Source: Alphaproteobacteria bacterium (GTDB lineage Bacteria; Pseudomonadota; Alphaproteobacteria; Reyranellales; Reyranellaceae). Taken from it: DNA of 6,944 nt. The stretch covers positions 1-6,944 of the forward strand of contig JABCYT010000177.1 in assembly GCA_013290035.1 (NCBI GenBank), given 5' to 3'. How positions within the stretch are numbered: position 1 is the stretch's first letter; every line of letters starts with the position of its first letter. Positions 1 to 5,871 of the stretch are shown here, in pieces. Position numbers and translations under genes: made by a program. The notes under the pieces were generated by a model. That model had not been told where the DNA came from, made no database searches, and saw only the letters and a list, made by a program, of their open reading frames with translations.

Positions 1-34
1 GTTCGATGGGCGGGGTCAAACAACGACCTTTCAT

Positions 35-182
35 ACCTCCCCCGTCATACGGGGGAGGTGCGCCGTCCTACGGCGCGGAGGGGGAAGGCCACAGTGAGAT
101 GCGGGCAGATTCCAGATCTGAAATATCAGCGTCCTCGCTGAGGCTTTCCCCCTCCCTGCCCTCCCCCGTAAGACGGGGGAGG
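35..182. repeat. REP-like hairpin doublet in inverted orientation
   Basis: Two copies of a palindromic unit face each other. The left unit has stem CCTCCCCCG / CGGGGGAGG (36-44 with 50-58, one further A-T pair at 35/59) around loop TCATA. It is followed by a second hairpin, GCGCCG/CGGCGC (60-65 with 71-76), and then GGAGGGGGAAGGCC (77-90). The right unit, read on the minus strand, repeats this order: the same 9-bp stem (160-168 with 174-182) around loop TCTTA, then a GGAGGGGGAAAGCC-like block (142-155). As a result 77-90 can pair with 142-155 over 14 bp with one G-T wobble. The enclosed spacer carries another perfect hairpin, TCAGCG/CGCTGA (126-131 with 136-141). No real coding is seen here; the open frames crossing it merely translate the repeat. 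The layout resembles REP/BIME-type intergenic elements, which is an inference from shape, not a family match. Confidence 0.75.
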
Positions 183-211
183 AACATGAATGGGCATCGG
201 GGTCCGAAAAC

Positions 212-234
212 CGCGAGCGGTGATGCCACTCGCG
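212..234 (+). promoter_or_regulatory. Short hairpin just upstream of the ada-like start
   Basis: CGCGAG (212-217) pairs with CTCGCG (229-234). Inside it, one mismatch is followed by GG/CC around loop TGATG. The structure ends 15 bases before the ATG at 250. It could be an operator half-site pair or a leader hairpin, but at this GC content a chance hairpin is possible. I saw no convincing Ada box and no clear Shine-Dalgarno sequence between it and the start codon. Confidence 0.25.
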
Positions 235-249
235 TACTAAGTTCCCGCC

Positions 250-1302
250 ATGGAATTGCTCGACCGTAGAACCTACTACCGCGCCTTCGAGACCCGCGAC
301 GCCCGCTTCGACGGCCGCGTATTCGTCGGCGTGACGTCGACCGGCATCTACTGCCGGCCGATCTGCCCGGCGCGCACGCCGAAGTTCGAGAACTGCCGCT
401 TCTTCGCCTCCGCCGCCGCCGCCCAGGACGCCGGTTTCCGGCCCTGCCTGCGCTGCCGCCCCGAGATCGCGCCCGACCTCGCCTTCTGGCGCGGCACGGC
501 CAACACGGTGAGCCGCGCGCTGGCGCTGATCACCGAGGGGGCGCTGGACGGCGGCGATGCCGATGTCGAGGTGCTGGCCGAGCGGCTGGGCGTCGGCGGC
601 CGCCAGCTGCGGCGGCTGTTCCAGCACCATCTCGGCGCCTCGCCCATCGCCGTCGCCCAGACGCGGCGCGTGCTGTTCGCCAAGCAGCTGCTGCACGACA
701 CGCGCCTGCCGATGACCGAAGTGGCGCTGGCCTCGGGCTTCGGCAGCGTGCGCCGCTTCAACGAGATTTTCCGCGACCTGTTCGGTCGGCCGCCCAGCGC
801 GCTCAGGCGCAAAGGTGGCGCCGACAATTCGGCGCGCGACGGCGTGACGCTGCGCCTGGCCTATCGGCCACCCTACGACTGGCCCGGCATGCTGGCCGCC
901 CTCACCGCGCGCGCGACGCCGGGAACGGAGTGGCTCGAGGACGATGTGTGGCACCGCCGCATCGAACTCGACGGCAAGCCTGGCAGCGTCGCCGTCGCCC
1001 ATCTGCCGCAGCGCAATTCCGTCCTGGTGACCATTCGAATCCCCACGGTGAAGGCGCTGCCGGCCATCGTGGCGCGGGTGCGCCGCGTGTTCGATCTGGG
1101 CGCCGATATCCTCACCATCGACAGTCACCTTGCCCGCGATCCCAAGCTCGCGCCGCTGATCGCCAAGCGTCCCGGCCTGCGCGCGCCCGGCGACTGGGAG
1201 CGCGAGACGATGGTCATCGCGACGCAGAACAATGTCCCCCCAGCCTGGCGGCCGTGGCACGCCTATGCCGCCCAACATCTCAGGATGGCCTCCCATGGTT
1301 AA
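250..1302 (+). CDS. ada: Ada/AlkA-type alkylation-response protein lacking the glycosylase domain
   Basis: The protein has 350 residues. Residues 1-75 form the Ada zinc/methyl-acceptor domain. Cys35, Cys39, Cys66 and Cys69 have the family spacing C-x3-C-x26-C-x2-C, with Cys35 at the place of the E. coli Ada acceptor that takes a methyl group from DNA phosphotriesters. Residues about 85-185 are an AraC-type double helix-turn-helix. Residues about 199-317 match the AlkA N-terminal domain (YRPPYDW near the start, FDLGAD, then RPGLRAPGDWE). A full Ada-AlkA fusion would continue into the HhH-GPD glycosylase domain with its catalytic Asp. Instead about 13 unrelated residues lead straight to RPWHAYAAQHL, which matches the extreme C-terminus of AlkA (KPWRSYALLHIW in E. 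coli). Roughly 140 residues are therefore missing in frame, so base excision is not expected. Sensing and transcription activation may persist. The ATG at 250 gives the expected Ada N-terminus. The gene overlaps the methyltransferase gene by 8 bases, so the two probably share a transcript that the protein may itself activate. Confidence 0.9.
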   Translation: MELLDRRTYYRAFETRDARFDGRVFVGVTSTGIYCRPICPARTPKFENCRFFASAAAAQDAGFRPCLRCRPEIAPDLAFWRGTANTVSRALALITEGALDGGDADVEVLAERLGVGGRQLRRLFQHHLGASPIAVAQTRRVLFAKQLLHDTRLPMTEVALASGFGSVRRFNEIFRDLFGRPPSALRRKGGADNSARDGVTLRLAYRPPYDWPGMLAALTARATPGTEWLEDDVWHRRIELDGKPGSVAVAHLPQRNSVLVTIRIPTVKALPAIVARVRRVFDLGADILTIDSHLARDPKLAPLIAKRPGLRAPGDWERETMVIATQNNVPPAWRPWHAYAAQHLRMASHG

Positions 1303-1855
1303 GCGAAAGGCAGAACCCCTCGTGCTGCTGGTCGACCGGCTGCAGACGCCGATCGGCGAACTTCTGATCGTCGTCGACCGCGCCGGCAACCTGCGCACCA
1401 TCGACTGGACCGATCACGAGGCGCGCATGCGCCAGCTGCTCGATCGCTATTACGGCCCAGCAGGAAGCAAGAGGGGCGGCTACACGCTCGAGCCGGCGCG
1501 CGACCCGGGCGGCCTGACCCGCGCCATGCGCGCCTACTTCAAAGGCGACCTCGGTATCATCGACAAGCTGCCGGTCGAGACTCCCGGAACGCCGTTTCAA
1601 AAGAGCGTGTGGCGCGCGTTGCGCAAGATCGGCAGCGGCAAGACGATCAGCTACGCCGAGCTGGCGCGGCGCATCGGCAAACCCAAGGCGGTGCGCGCCG
1701 CGGGCCTCGCCAATGGCCAGAACCCGATCAGCATCGTCGTGCCCTGCCATCGCGTCATCGGCTCAGACGGCACGCTGACGGGCTATGGCGGCGGGCTGCC
1801 GCGCAAGAAGTGGCTGTTGGAGCATGAAGGGGCCTTGGCAGGGAGTCCGCCCTGA
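1295..1855 (+). CDS. ogt: Methylated-DNA--protein-cysteine S-methyltransferase (O6-methylguanine repair)
   Basis: This 186-residue protein irreversibly transfers the alkyl group from O6-methylguanine (or O4-methylthymine) in DNA to its own cysteine. The C-terminal DNA-binding/active-site domain is complete: TPFQKSVWRALRKI, then ISYAELARRIGKPKAVRAAG with the arginine-finger region, then ANGQNP, then the active site VVPCHRVIG with acceptor Cys151 (codon 1745-1747), and finally the GYGGGLPRKKWLLEHEG tail. The N-terminal ribonuclease-like domain (about residues 1-90) is also present, and the length is normal for Ogt/MGMT. The frame is open further left to an ATG at 1232, but those 21 codons lie inside the upstream gene and do not look like the family. 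ATG 1295 is preferred: it has an AGGA-type ribosome binding site at about 1282-1285 and overlaps the upstream stop as ATGGTTAA, typical of translational coupling in an alkylation-repair operon. Confidence 0.95.
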   Translation: MVKRKAEPLVLLVDRLQTPIGELLIVVDRAGNLRTIDWTDHEARMRQLLDRYYGPAGSKRGGYTLEPARDPGGLTRAMRAYFKGDLGIIDKLPVETPGTPFQKSVWRALRKIGSGKTISYAELARRIGKPKAVRAAGLANGQNPISIVVPCHRVIGSDGTLTGYGGGLPRKKWLLEHEGALAGSPP

Positions 1856-1881
1856 ACGGCTTCCCATTGAACAGCTGGCGA

Positions 1882-1899
1882 GCAGGCCCAAACGCCTGC
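1882..1899 (+). terminator. Weak hairpin after ogt, possible terminator
   Basis: GCAGGC (1882-1887) and GCCTGC (1894-1899) form a perfect 6-bp stem with loop CCAAAC, 26 bases after the ogt stop. No T-run follows (the next bases are AACTACTTT), so an intrinsic terminator is uncertain. It is the only hairpin close to the end of the repair operon. Confidence 0.3.
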
Positions 1900-1905
1900 A
1901 ACTAC

Positions 1906-1934
1906 TTTCGCGCGAAATACTTTTGCCCTATGTT
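1906..1934 (+). promoter_or_regulatory. 12-bp perfect palindrome near a possible -10 element
   Basis: TTTCGCGCGAAA (1906-1917) is a perfect palindrome in the ogt/DUF4239 intergenic region. TATGTT at 1929-1934 matches a sigma-70 -10 hexamer at four of six positions. The bases at the corresponding -35 spacing overlap the palindrome and match poorly. This layout would suit an activator- or repressor-controlled promoter for the downstream membrane-protein gene. It is inference from sequence shape only. Confidence 0.25.
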
Positions 1935-1940
1935 CAACCA

Positions 1941-2028
1941 GGGACCGACAATCGACTGATTGGTCCCAAGAGATGGGGTGCGCCGACCGTTCGGCGCGAT
2001 TTGGGGGCGAGCTCGCGGTCTGGGACCA
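1941..2028 (+). promoter_or_regulatory. Structured leader with two competing folds upstream of the DUF4239 gene
   Basis: GGTCCC at 1962-1967 can pair with either of two GGGACC copies. With the upstream copy (1941-1946) it makes a compact hairpin extended by AATC/GATT (1950-1953 with 1958-1961) and a 3-base bulge. With the downstream copy, as TGGTCCCA 1961-1968 with TGGGACCA 2021-2028, it closes a larger structure. That larger structure encloses a strong hairpin GCGCCGA/TCGGCGC (1980-1986 with 1991-1997, loop CCGT) and the palindrome GCGAGCTCGC (2007-2016). The two folds exclude each other, as in attenuators or riboswitches. The stretch lies 62 bases before the GTG start. It matches no RNA family that I recognise, and it may be chance. 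Confidence 0.35.
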
Positions 2029-2090
2029 CGCCAATGGCCTGACGCAAGGCAAGAGTAGATGCGCCCGCCGAGCAATGGCAGGCGCTCGCC

Positions 2091-2864
2091 GTGATCTCCG
2101 TGGTTCTCTTTGCCTTGGCCTTCTTCTGCCCGCTCCTCGGTGCCGGCATCGGCATTGCCTTGCGACGCCGGCTGCCGGCGCATCACCTCAGCCGCGACGC
2201 CACCGACGTCATCAAGCTGGCTACCGGGTTGATGGCGACGCTGGTCGCGCTGATCCTGGGTTTGCTGATCTCCGCGGCCAACACCTATCGCTCGACGATC
2301 GAGACCGAATACAAGCAAAGCCTGGCCAGCATCGTTCATCTCGACGAGGACCTGCAAGCCTACGGCCCCGACACAAGGAAGATTCGCGAGTATGTACGGC
2401 GTGTCGCGGCGCTCACTTTCCAGGAGCGTTGGCCCGACGAGGACTTCAAGCCGACAGGTCCGATCGCGAATGCCGGCATGAGCCGGTACGTCGACGCCCA
2501 GCGGCAGATTCTGGCGCTGCAACCTGCCGACGCGGCGCAGCGGTGGTTCCAGTCCCAGGCGTTGCAGATGACCGAACGCCTGTCTGACCTTCGCTGGCTC
2601 GTCATGAGCCAGCAAACGGCGACCGCGCCCCTGCTGCCCGTGTTCATCCTGATATTGCTCTCTACCGTCGCGATCTTCGCGAGCTTCGCCCTTTACGTCC
2701 AACCCAACCCCACGGTCATCACCATGCTCGCATTGACGGCGCTGGCCATCGCCGGCGCAACCTTCCTGATCGTGGAGTTGAACAGCCCGTTCCACGGCCT
2801 GCTGCAGATACCCAGCCAAGGCGCGCACTTGGTCATGCAGATGCTCGGTCAAGGTACGCCATAG
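2091..2864 (+). CDS. DUF4239 (bestrophin-like domain) integral membrane protein
   Basis: The protein has 257 residues and four predicted membrane helices in two pairs: about 4-24, 40-63, 181-203 and 209-230. A polar domain of about 115 residues (65-180) separates the pairs. The sequence DVIKLATGLMATLVALILGL in helix 2 and ELNSPFHGLLQIP after helix 4 are typical of the DUF4239/bestrophin-like family of bacterial inner-membrane proteins. The length is normal for that family. Its biochemical function is not established; a channel role is suggested only by the domain name. The start is GTG at 2091: an in-frame TGA at 2040-2042 blocks any longer version and no ATG lies in frame between them. GTG 2100 is an alternative. 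The ribosome binding site is weak. It is likely transcribed separately from ogt, since 235 bases with secondary structure lie between. It converges with the hydrolase gene. Confidence 0.8.
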   Translation: MISVVLFALAFFCPLLGAGIGIALRRRLPAHHLSRDATDVIKLATGLMATLVALILGLLISAANTYRSTIETEYKQSLASIVHLDEDLQAYGPDTRKIREYVRRVAALTFQERWPDEDFKPTGPIANAGMSRYVDAQRQILALQPADAAQRWFQSQALQMTERLSDLRWLVMSQQTATAPLLPVFILILLSTVAIFASFALYVQPNPTVITMLALTALAIAGATFLIVELNSPFHGLLQIPSQGAHLVMQMLGQGTP

Positions 2865-2882
2865 GCGGCCGGCCGACGGCGA
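2865..2882. other. 18-base convergent gene junction with a 10-bp palindrome
   Basis: The plus-strand DUF4239 gene ends with TAG at 2862-2864 and the minus-strand hydrolase gene ends at 2883. The gap contains the perfect palindrome CGGCCGGCCG (2866-2875). It is too short for a clear bidirectional terminator and has no T-runs, so transcripts from both sides may overlap. Confidence 0.5.
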
Positions 2883-3812
2883 TCAGGTTCGGAGGATCCG
2901 ACGCGCCCAGGCGCAGGCTTCTGCCATGGCGGCATCGGCGCCACCCACCATGCCGACCCAGAACAGGAAGCCGTGATTCATGCCGGGCCGACGGGTGATC
3001 TCGGCCGGCACGCCGGCTGCCCGCAGCCGCTCGCCGTAGCGCTCCGCCTCGTCGCGCAAGGGATCGTACTCGGCGCTCACGACGTAGGCCGCCGGCAAGC
3101 CGGCAAGATCGGGCGCGCGCAGCGGCGAGGCGTGGGGGTGGTCCGCCTCGGCGGAGTCGTTGAGATAGTGGCGCCAGAACCACTCCATGGTGTCGCGCGT
3201 CAGCCCATAGCCGTCGGCGTTCTCGACATAGGAGGGCGTGCCCGGCGTGTGATAGTCGGTCACGGGATAAAGCAGCATCTGGCCGCTGAGCGCCGGCCCG
3301 CCCTCGTCGCGCACGCGCAGCGCGGTGACGGCGGCCATGTTGCCGCCGGCACTGTCGCCGGCCAGCATGATCCGGCTCGCGTCGGCCTCGAGCTCGGCCG
3401 CGTGCGCCGCCGCCCAGCGGGTCGCGAGAAGGCAATCGTCCGGGCCGGCGGGAAACTTGTGCTCGGGGGCGAGTCGGTAGTCGACCGACACCACCACGCA
3501 GCCGATGCCGGCCGCCAGGTTGCGACACATGCCATCGTGCGTGTCGAGGCTGCACAGCACGAAGCCGCTGCCATGGAAGAACACCATGAGCGGAAACGGC
3601 CCCTTGCCGGAAGGCGTATAGATCCGCAGCTCGATTGGTCCGCCCGGACCGTCGATGCGGCGCTGCTCGACTTTCGCCACCTCGGGCGGCGGCGCCATGA
3701 CGGCGATGCGCGCCTCGTAGAGCCGCCGCGCTTCGGCGACCGGCAGCGTATGCGTCGCCGGCACGCCGGTCCCGCGGTCGAGCAAGGCTTGGATCTGTGG
3801 ATCGACAGGCAT
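2883..3812 (-). CDS. Alpha/beta hydrolase, HSL-type esterase/lipase
   Basis: This 309-residue protein of the hormone-sensitive-lipase (family IV, alpha/beta hydrolase fold-3) group should hydrolyse carboxylic esters, probably in the cytoplasm, as no signal peptide is seen. The oxyanion-hole motif is HGSGF at 80-84, a Ser variant of the usual HGGG. The nucleophile elbow is GDSAGGN with Ser154. The acid is Asp250 in EYDPLRDEAERY and the catalytic base is His280 in GMNHGF. VDYRLAPEHKFPA (110-122) is also typical of the family. The frame extends 16 codons upstream to 3860, but ATG 3812 gives the family-like N-terminus MPVDPQIQALLDR and has a purine-rich GAGAGAGA stretch before it. It lies 44 bases downstream of the diiron-protein gene on the same strand with no evident promoter between, so the two are probably co-transcribed. 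The substrate cannot be told from sequence. Confidence 0.92.
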   Translation of the reverse strand: MPVDPQIQALLDRGTGVPATHTLPVAEARRLYEARIAVMAPPPEVAKVEQRRIDGPGGPIELRIYTPSGKGPFPLMVFFHGSGFVLCSLDTHDGMCRNLAAGIGCVVVSVDYRLAPEHKFPAGPDDCLLATRWAAAHAAELEADASRIMLAGDSAGGNMAAVTALRVRDEGGPALSGQMLLYPVTDYHTPGTPSYVENADGYGLTRDTMEWFWRHYLNDSAEADHPHASPLRAPDLAGLPAAYVVSAEYDPLRDEAERYGERLRAAGVPAEITRRPGMNHGFLFWVGMVGGADAAMAEACAWARRILRT

Positions 3813-3856
3813 GATCTCTCTCTGCTCGGCGCGCGCGCACCGGCGCGCCGCCAGCG

Positions 3857-4831
3857 TCAAGCCGCGGCGAGACTGATGCCGAAGGATTGCAGGCTGGGCG
3901 CGATCCGCTCGGTCAAAAGCCCGACCTTGCGCAGGTTGCGCACCAGGCCGCCATGCAGGTCGCGGCGGAAGTACTTGCGGAAGGCGGTCTCGTCGCCGCC
4001 GGCCGCCCGTTCACGCCGGTAGCGCTTGATCTCCTCGAGGTCGGCCGTGCCGAATCCCATTTCCTGGTAGACGGCGAGCGGGAAGATGCCGGAGAGCGTG
4101 CGGCTGAGCGCCCACACCGCGAAATCCTCCATCTCGCGATGCTCGGCTTCCGTCGCCTCGCCGACGATGGCCGGCAACGACAGCATGGCGAAGCCCATGT
4201 GGCGGGCCTCGTCCTGCAGGATGCGCCGGCAGACCTGGCGCAGCACCTCGTCCTTGGAGGACTCCGCCAGCATGCGGAACAGCGAGACGGCGAAGGTCTC
4301 GGCGACCAGCTGCAGGCCGATCGTCTTGAGGTGCCACGACGAGGTGCCGAGCAGCGTGTCGAAGATCTCGCGGACATTGCCGCCGACCGGATAGATCTCG
4401 CCCTCGAGGCGCAGCTCGAGATAGCGCTGCAGCACCTCGTTGTGGCGCGCCTCGTCGGCCACCTGTGTGGCCTGGAACAGCTTGGCGTCCTGGCCCTGCA
4501 CGTTCTCGACGAGCTGGCTGCACAGCAGCATGGCGCCATGCTCGCCCTGCACCAAAGTCGAGAGCCGCCAGCGGGTGACGCGGCGGTTGAGCTCGATCCT
4601 GTCGGCCTGCGACAGGCCGTCCCAGAATCGCGTGCCATGGATGTCGACGAGATCGTCGGAGATCAGCCCGCCGTCGCCCTCGAGCGGCACCGTCCAATCG
4701 ATATCCCGGGCCGCGTTCCATTGATCGACCTTGGCCTGCTCGTAGAGCCGGCGCAGGTCCGACTGGTCGCTGGCGTAGTCGTGGCGGAAATTCGCGATGT
4801 TGCGTGTCTCGACCTGGTGCCCGTTGTCCAC
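3857..4831 (-). CDS. Ferritin-like diiron protein, putative oxygenase or desaturase
   Basis: The protein has 324 residues, is mostly helical and is soluble. It shows the complete ligand pattern of ribonucleotide-reductase-R2-like or ferritin-like diiron carboxylate enzymes: Glu97 (QGEHGAM), Glu127 and His130 (DEARHNE), Glu178 (LVAETF), Glu208 and His211 (DEARHMG). The two E-x2-H motifs are about 80 residues apart, as in diiron oxygenases and desaturases. It most likely activates O2 at a two-iron site to oxidise an organic substrate. Which substrate is unknown; an AurF-like N-oxygenase, a fatty-acyl desaturase relative or a hydroxylase all fit. Translation starts at GTG 4831 behind a strong Shine-Dalgarno sequence, which settles the start. 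It is the first gene of a likely two-gene unit with the downstream esterase, suggesting oxidation and hydrolysis of a shared lipid or ester compound (inference). The C-terminal residues 265-324 are basic and carry no clear motif. Confidence 0.85.
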   Translation of the reverse strand: MDNGHQVETRNIANFRHDYASDQSDLRRLYEQAKVDQWNAARDIDWTVPLEGDGGLISDDLVDIHGTRFWDGLSQADRIELNRRVTRWRLSTLVQGEHGAMLLCSQLVENVQGQDAKLFQATQVADEARHNEVLQRYLELRLEGEIYPVGGNVREIFDTLLGTSSWHLKTIGLQLVAETFAVSLFRMLAESSKDEVLRQVCRRILQDEARHMGFAMLSLPAIVGEATEAEHREMEDFAVWALSRTLSGIFPLAVYQEMGFGTADLEEIKRYRRERAAGGDETAFRKYFRRDLHGGLVRNLRKVGLLTERIAPSLQSFGISLAAA

Positions 4832-4836
4832 AACGT

Positions 4837-4843
4837 TCCTCCC
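4837..4843 (-). promoter_or_regulatory. Strong ribosome binding site that fixes the GTG start of the diiron gene
   Basis: On the minus strand GGGAGGA stands 5 bases before the GTG at 4829-4831. It is a near-consensus Shine-Dalgarno sequence, which supports the unusual GTG start over any internal ATG. Confidence 0.8.
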
Positions 4844-4861
4844 GTGTGGTTATTCGAACAA

Positions 4862-4890
4862 ATGTTAGGCTAGTCGCCCGGCGCGTTCAA
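4862..4890 (-). promoter_or_regulatory. Putative sigma-70 promoter of the diiron/hydrolase unit
   Basis: On the minus strand TTGAAC (4885-4890) and TAACAT (4862-4867) each match four of six consensus bases and are separated by exactly 17 bases. They lie 31 bases or more before the GTG start, in the gap after the small membrane-protein gene. The AT-richer stretch with TTCGAA (4853-4858) lies between the -10 and the ribosome binding site. This suggests that the diiron gene can be transcribed independently of the sulfite-reductase genes. Confidence 0.45.
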
Positions 4891-4917
4891 CCGGGGCGGC
4901 AACCGGCGAAACGTCTC

Positions 4918-5274
4918 TCAGGCGTGACCGGCGAAATGCAGGACGATGGCGAAGGCCACCATGCCGACGGCGACGGCGGCGATCGGCAGCAGGGTCTCGA
5001 TGGCGGCGAGCGAGCCACGTACCGGGCCGGTCGAGGTCTCGACGTCGCGGCTTGTCCAATCGCCGAAGGAGTCCGTCCTTTCGCCGTCGCCCAGGTCGGG
5101 GCGCGGATGTCGGCGCCTGGTCAGCCACAGCACCGACATCAGGCCGGCGTACACCACGACGACATAGCTCACCACCACCAGCACCATGTCGGTGATGCCG
5201 CCGCCGGCAAACCCCCAGGCCGCCAGCACAAACAGGCCGGCGAGGACAAGCATCCCTTTGAACGTGTGGCTCAT
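4918..5274 (-). CDS. Small three-helix membrane protein of unknown function
   Basis: The protein has 118 residues. Hydrophobic segments lie at about 8-24, 30-51 and 93-114. Between the second and third is a polar loop (52-90) that starts with the positive cluster TRRRH, so this loop probably faces the cytoplasm. FGDW (70-73) and the segment around AAIETLLPIAAVAVGM are the most conserved-looking parts. They resemble short uncharacterised membrane proteins that I recall from other alphaproteobacteria, but I cannot name the family. ATG 5274 is well supported by GGAGGG six bases upstream. It follows the DUF934 gene by 87 bases on the same strand, so it may belong to the sulfite-reductase transcript or be read separately. 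No function can be assigned. Confidence 0.75.
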   Translation of the reverse strand: MSHTFKGMLVLAGLFVLAAWGFAGGGITDMVLVVVSYVVVVYAGLMSVLWLTRRRHPRPDLGDGERTDSFGDWTSRDVETSTGPVRGSLAAIETLLPIAAVAVGMVAFAIVLHFAGHA

Positions 5275-5279
5275 GACGT

Positions 5280-5285
5280 CCCTCC
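5280..5285 (-). promoter_or_regulatory. Ribosome binding site of the small membrane-protein gene
   Basis: GGAGGG on the minus strand lies 5 bases before the ATG at 5272-5274. It supports this short ORF as a translated gene. Confidence 0.7.
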
Positions 5286-5314
5286 GCGAAAGGCGAGCTG
5301 TCGCAAAGGGAACG

Positions 5315-5333
5315 CCCGGCCTCCCGCGCCGGG
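5315..5333 (-). terminator. Hairpin between the DUF934 and small membrane-protein genes, weak terminator candidate
   Basis: CCCGGC and GCCGGG (5315-5320 with 5328-5333) form a perfect 6-bp stem with a 7-base loop. On the minus strand it is followed by CGTTCCCTTT rather than a clean T-run. It may partly end the cysI-DUF934 transcript. This is a weak prediction. Confidence 0.3.
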
Positions 5334-5361
5334 ATGCCGCGACCGGATGGCGCGCCGGGAG

Positions 5362-5871
5362 TTACGAAACGATGGCTTTTTGGCGGCCGAGGCGCAGGAA
5401 CGAAGCCGGGATGCGGCTGTCTTCGGCGGGCTGGTAGACGACGCTGAACAGGGCGCGCGCCCGCGCGAGCGCCTCGCCAAACCCCTTCTGCTCGCTTTCG
5501 AAGGCATCGAAGCCGCAACGCAGCATGAAGAGCGCCTGGTCCTGCAGGACATTGCCGGTGGCGCGCAGCTCTCCGGCATAGCCCAGCCGTCCGCGCAGCA
5601 AGCGCGCCTGGCTGTAGGCGCGGCCGTCGCTGAACTTGGGGAAGTGCAGCGCGATCAGATCGAGCCGCGAGACATCGGAAGCCAATGCTTCGACCGGATC
5701 GGTGTTGGCCAGCGCCACGCCGACCGGCCCGCGACGCGCCAGCAACGCCGCGCGCGCCTCGCGCCACCGGGCAAAGCTCACCAGCACCAGGCCGTCGGCC
5801 GGCACCGGCGCGTCGTCGGCGAGCCTCTGCCAGGGATCCTCGACGGGCCCGCTTTCCCTAAACAACGTCAT
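5362..5871 (-). CDS. DUF934 protein associated with sulfite reductase
   Basis: This 169-residue soluble protein belongs to the DUF934 family, whose genes are commonly found beside nitrite/sulfite reductase (cysI) and cysH in proteobacteria. Its role in sulfite reduction is presumed from that linkage, not proven. The core signature is intact: LIALHFPKFSDGRAYSQARL (72-91), then LGYAGELRATGNVLQDQ (96-112), then MLRCGFDAFE (116-125). The frame is open 33 codons further upstream, but those codons lie inside cysI. ATG 5871 gives the normal family length and has AAGGA (5880-5884, minus strand) eight bases before it. The start overlaps the cysI 3' end by 14 bases, indicating translational coupling. 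No cysH follows within the window. Confidence 0.9.
   Translation of the reverse strand: MTLFRESGPVEDPWQRLADDAPVPADGLVLVSFARWREARAALLARRGPVGVALANTDPVEALASDVSRLDLIALHFPKFSDGRAYSQARLLRGRLGYAGELRATGNVLQDQALFMLRCGFDAFESEQKGFGEALARARALFSVVYQPAEDSRIPASFLRLGRQKAIVS

Noticed and set aside
1232..1294. Longer ogt start at ATG 1232
   Set aside because: The extra 21 codons lie wholly within the upstream gene and do not resemble the family; ATG 1295 has a ribosome binding site and the usual coupling overlap.
31..1401. Long minus-strand open frame of 456 codons opposite the ada-like gene
   Set aside because: It is antisense to a gene with clear Ada, HTH and AlkA domains, runs through the repeat at 35-182, and its composition (Arg, Gly, Ala, His rich) is that of a high-GC shadow frame.
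1902..2852. Minus-strand open frame of 316 codons opposite the DUF4239 gene
   Set aside because: The plus strand encodes a coherent four-helix membrane protein; the opposite frame is a Gln/Arg/Gly-rich shadow without motifs.
2973..4022. Plus-strand open frame of 349 codons across the hydrolase gene
   Set aside because: It is antisense to a hydrolase with a complete catalytic triad and crosses the intergenic gap into the next gene.
3887..4873. Plus-strand open frame of 328 codons opposite the diiron gene
   Set aside because: It mirrors the diiron gene in reverse and even covers its promoter; there is no family signature.
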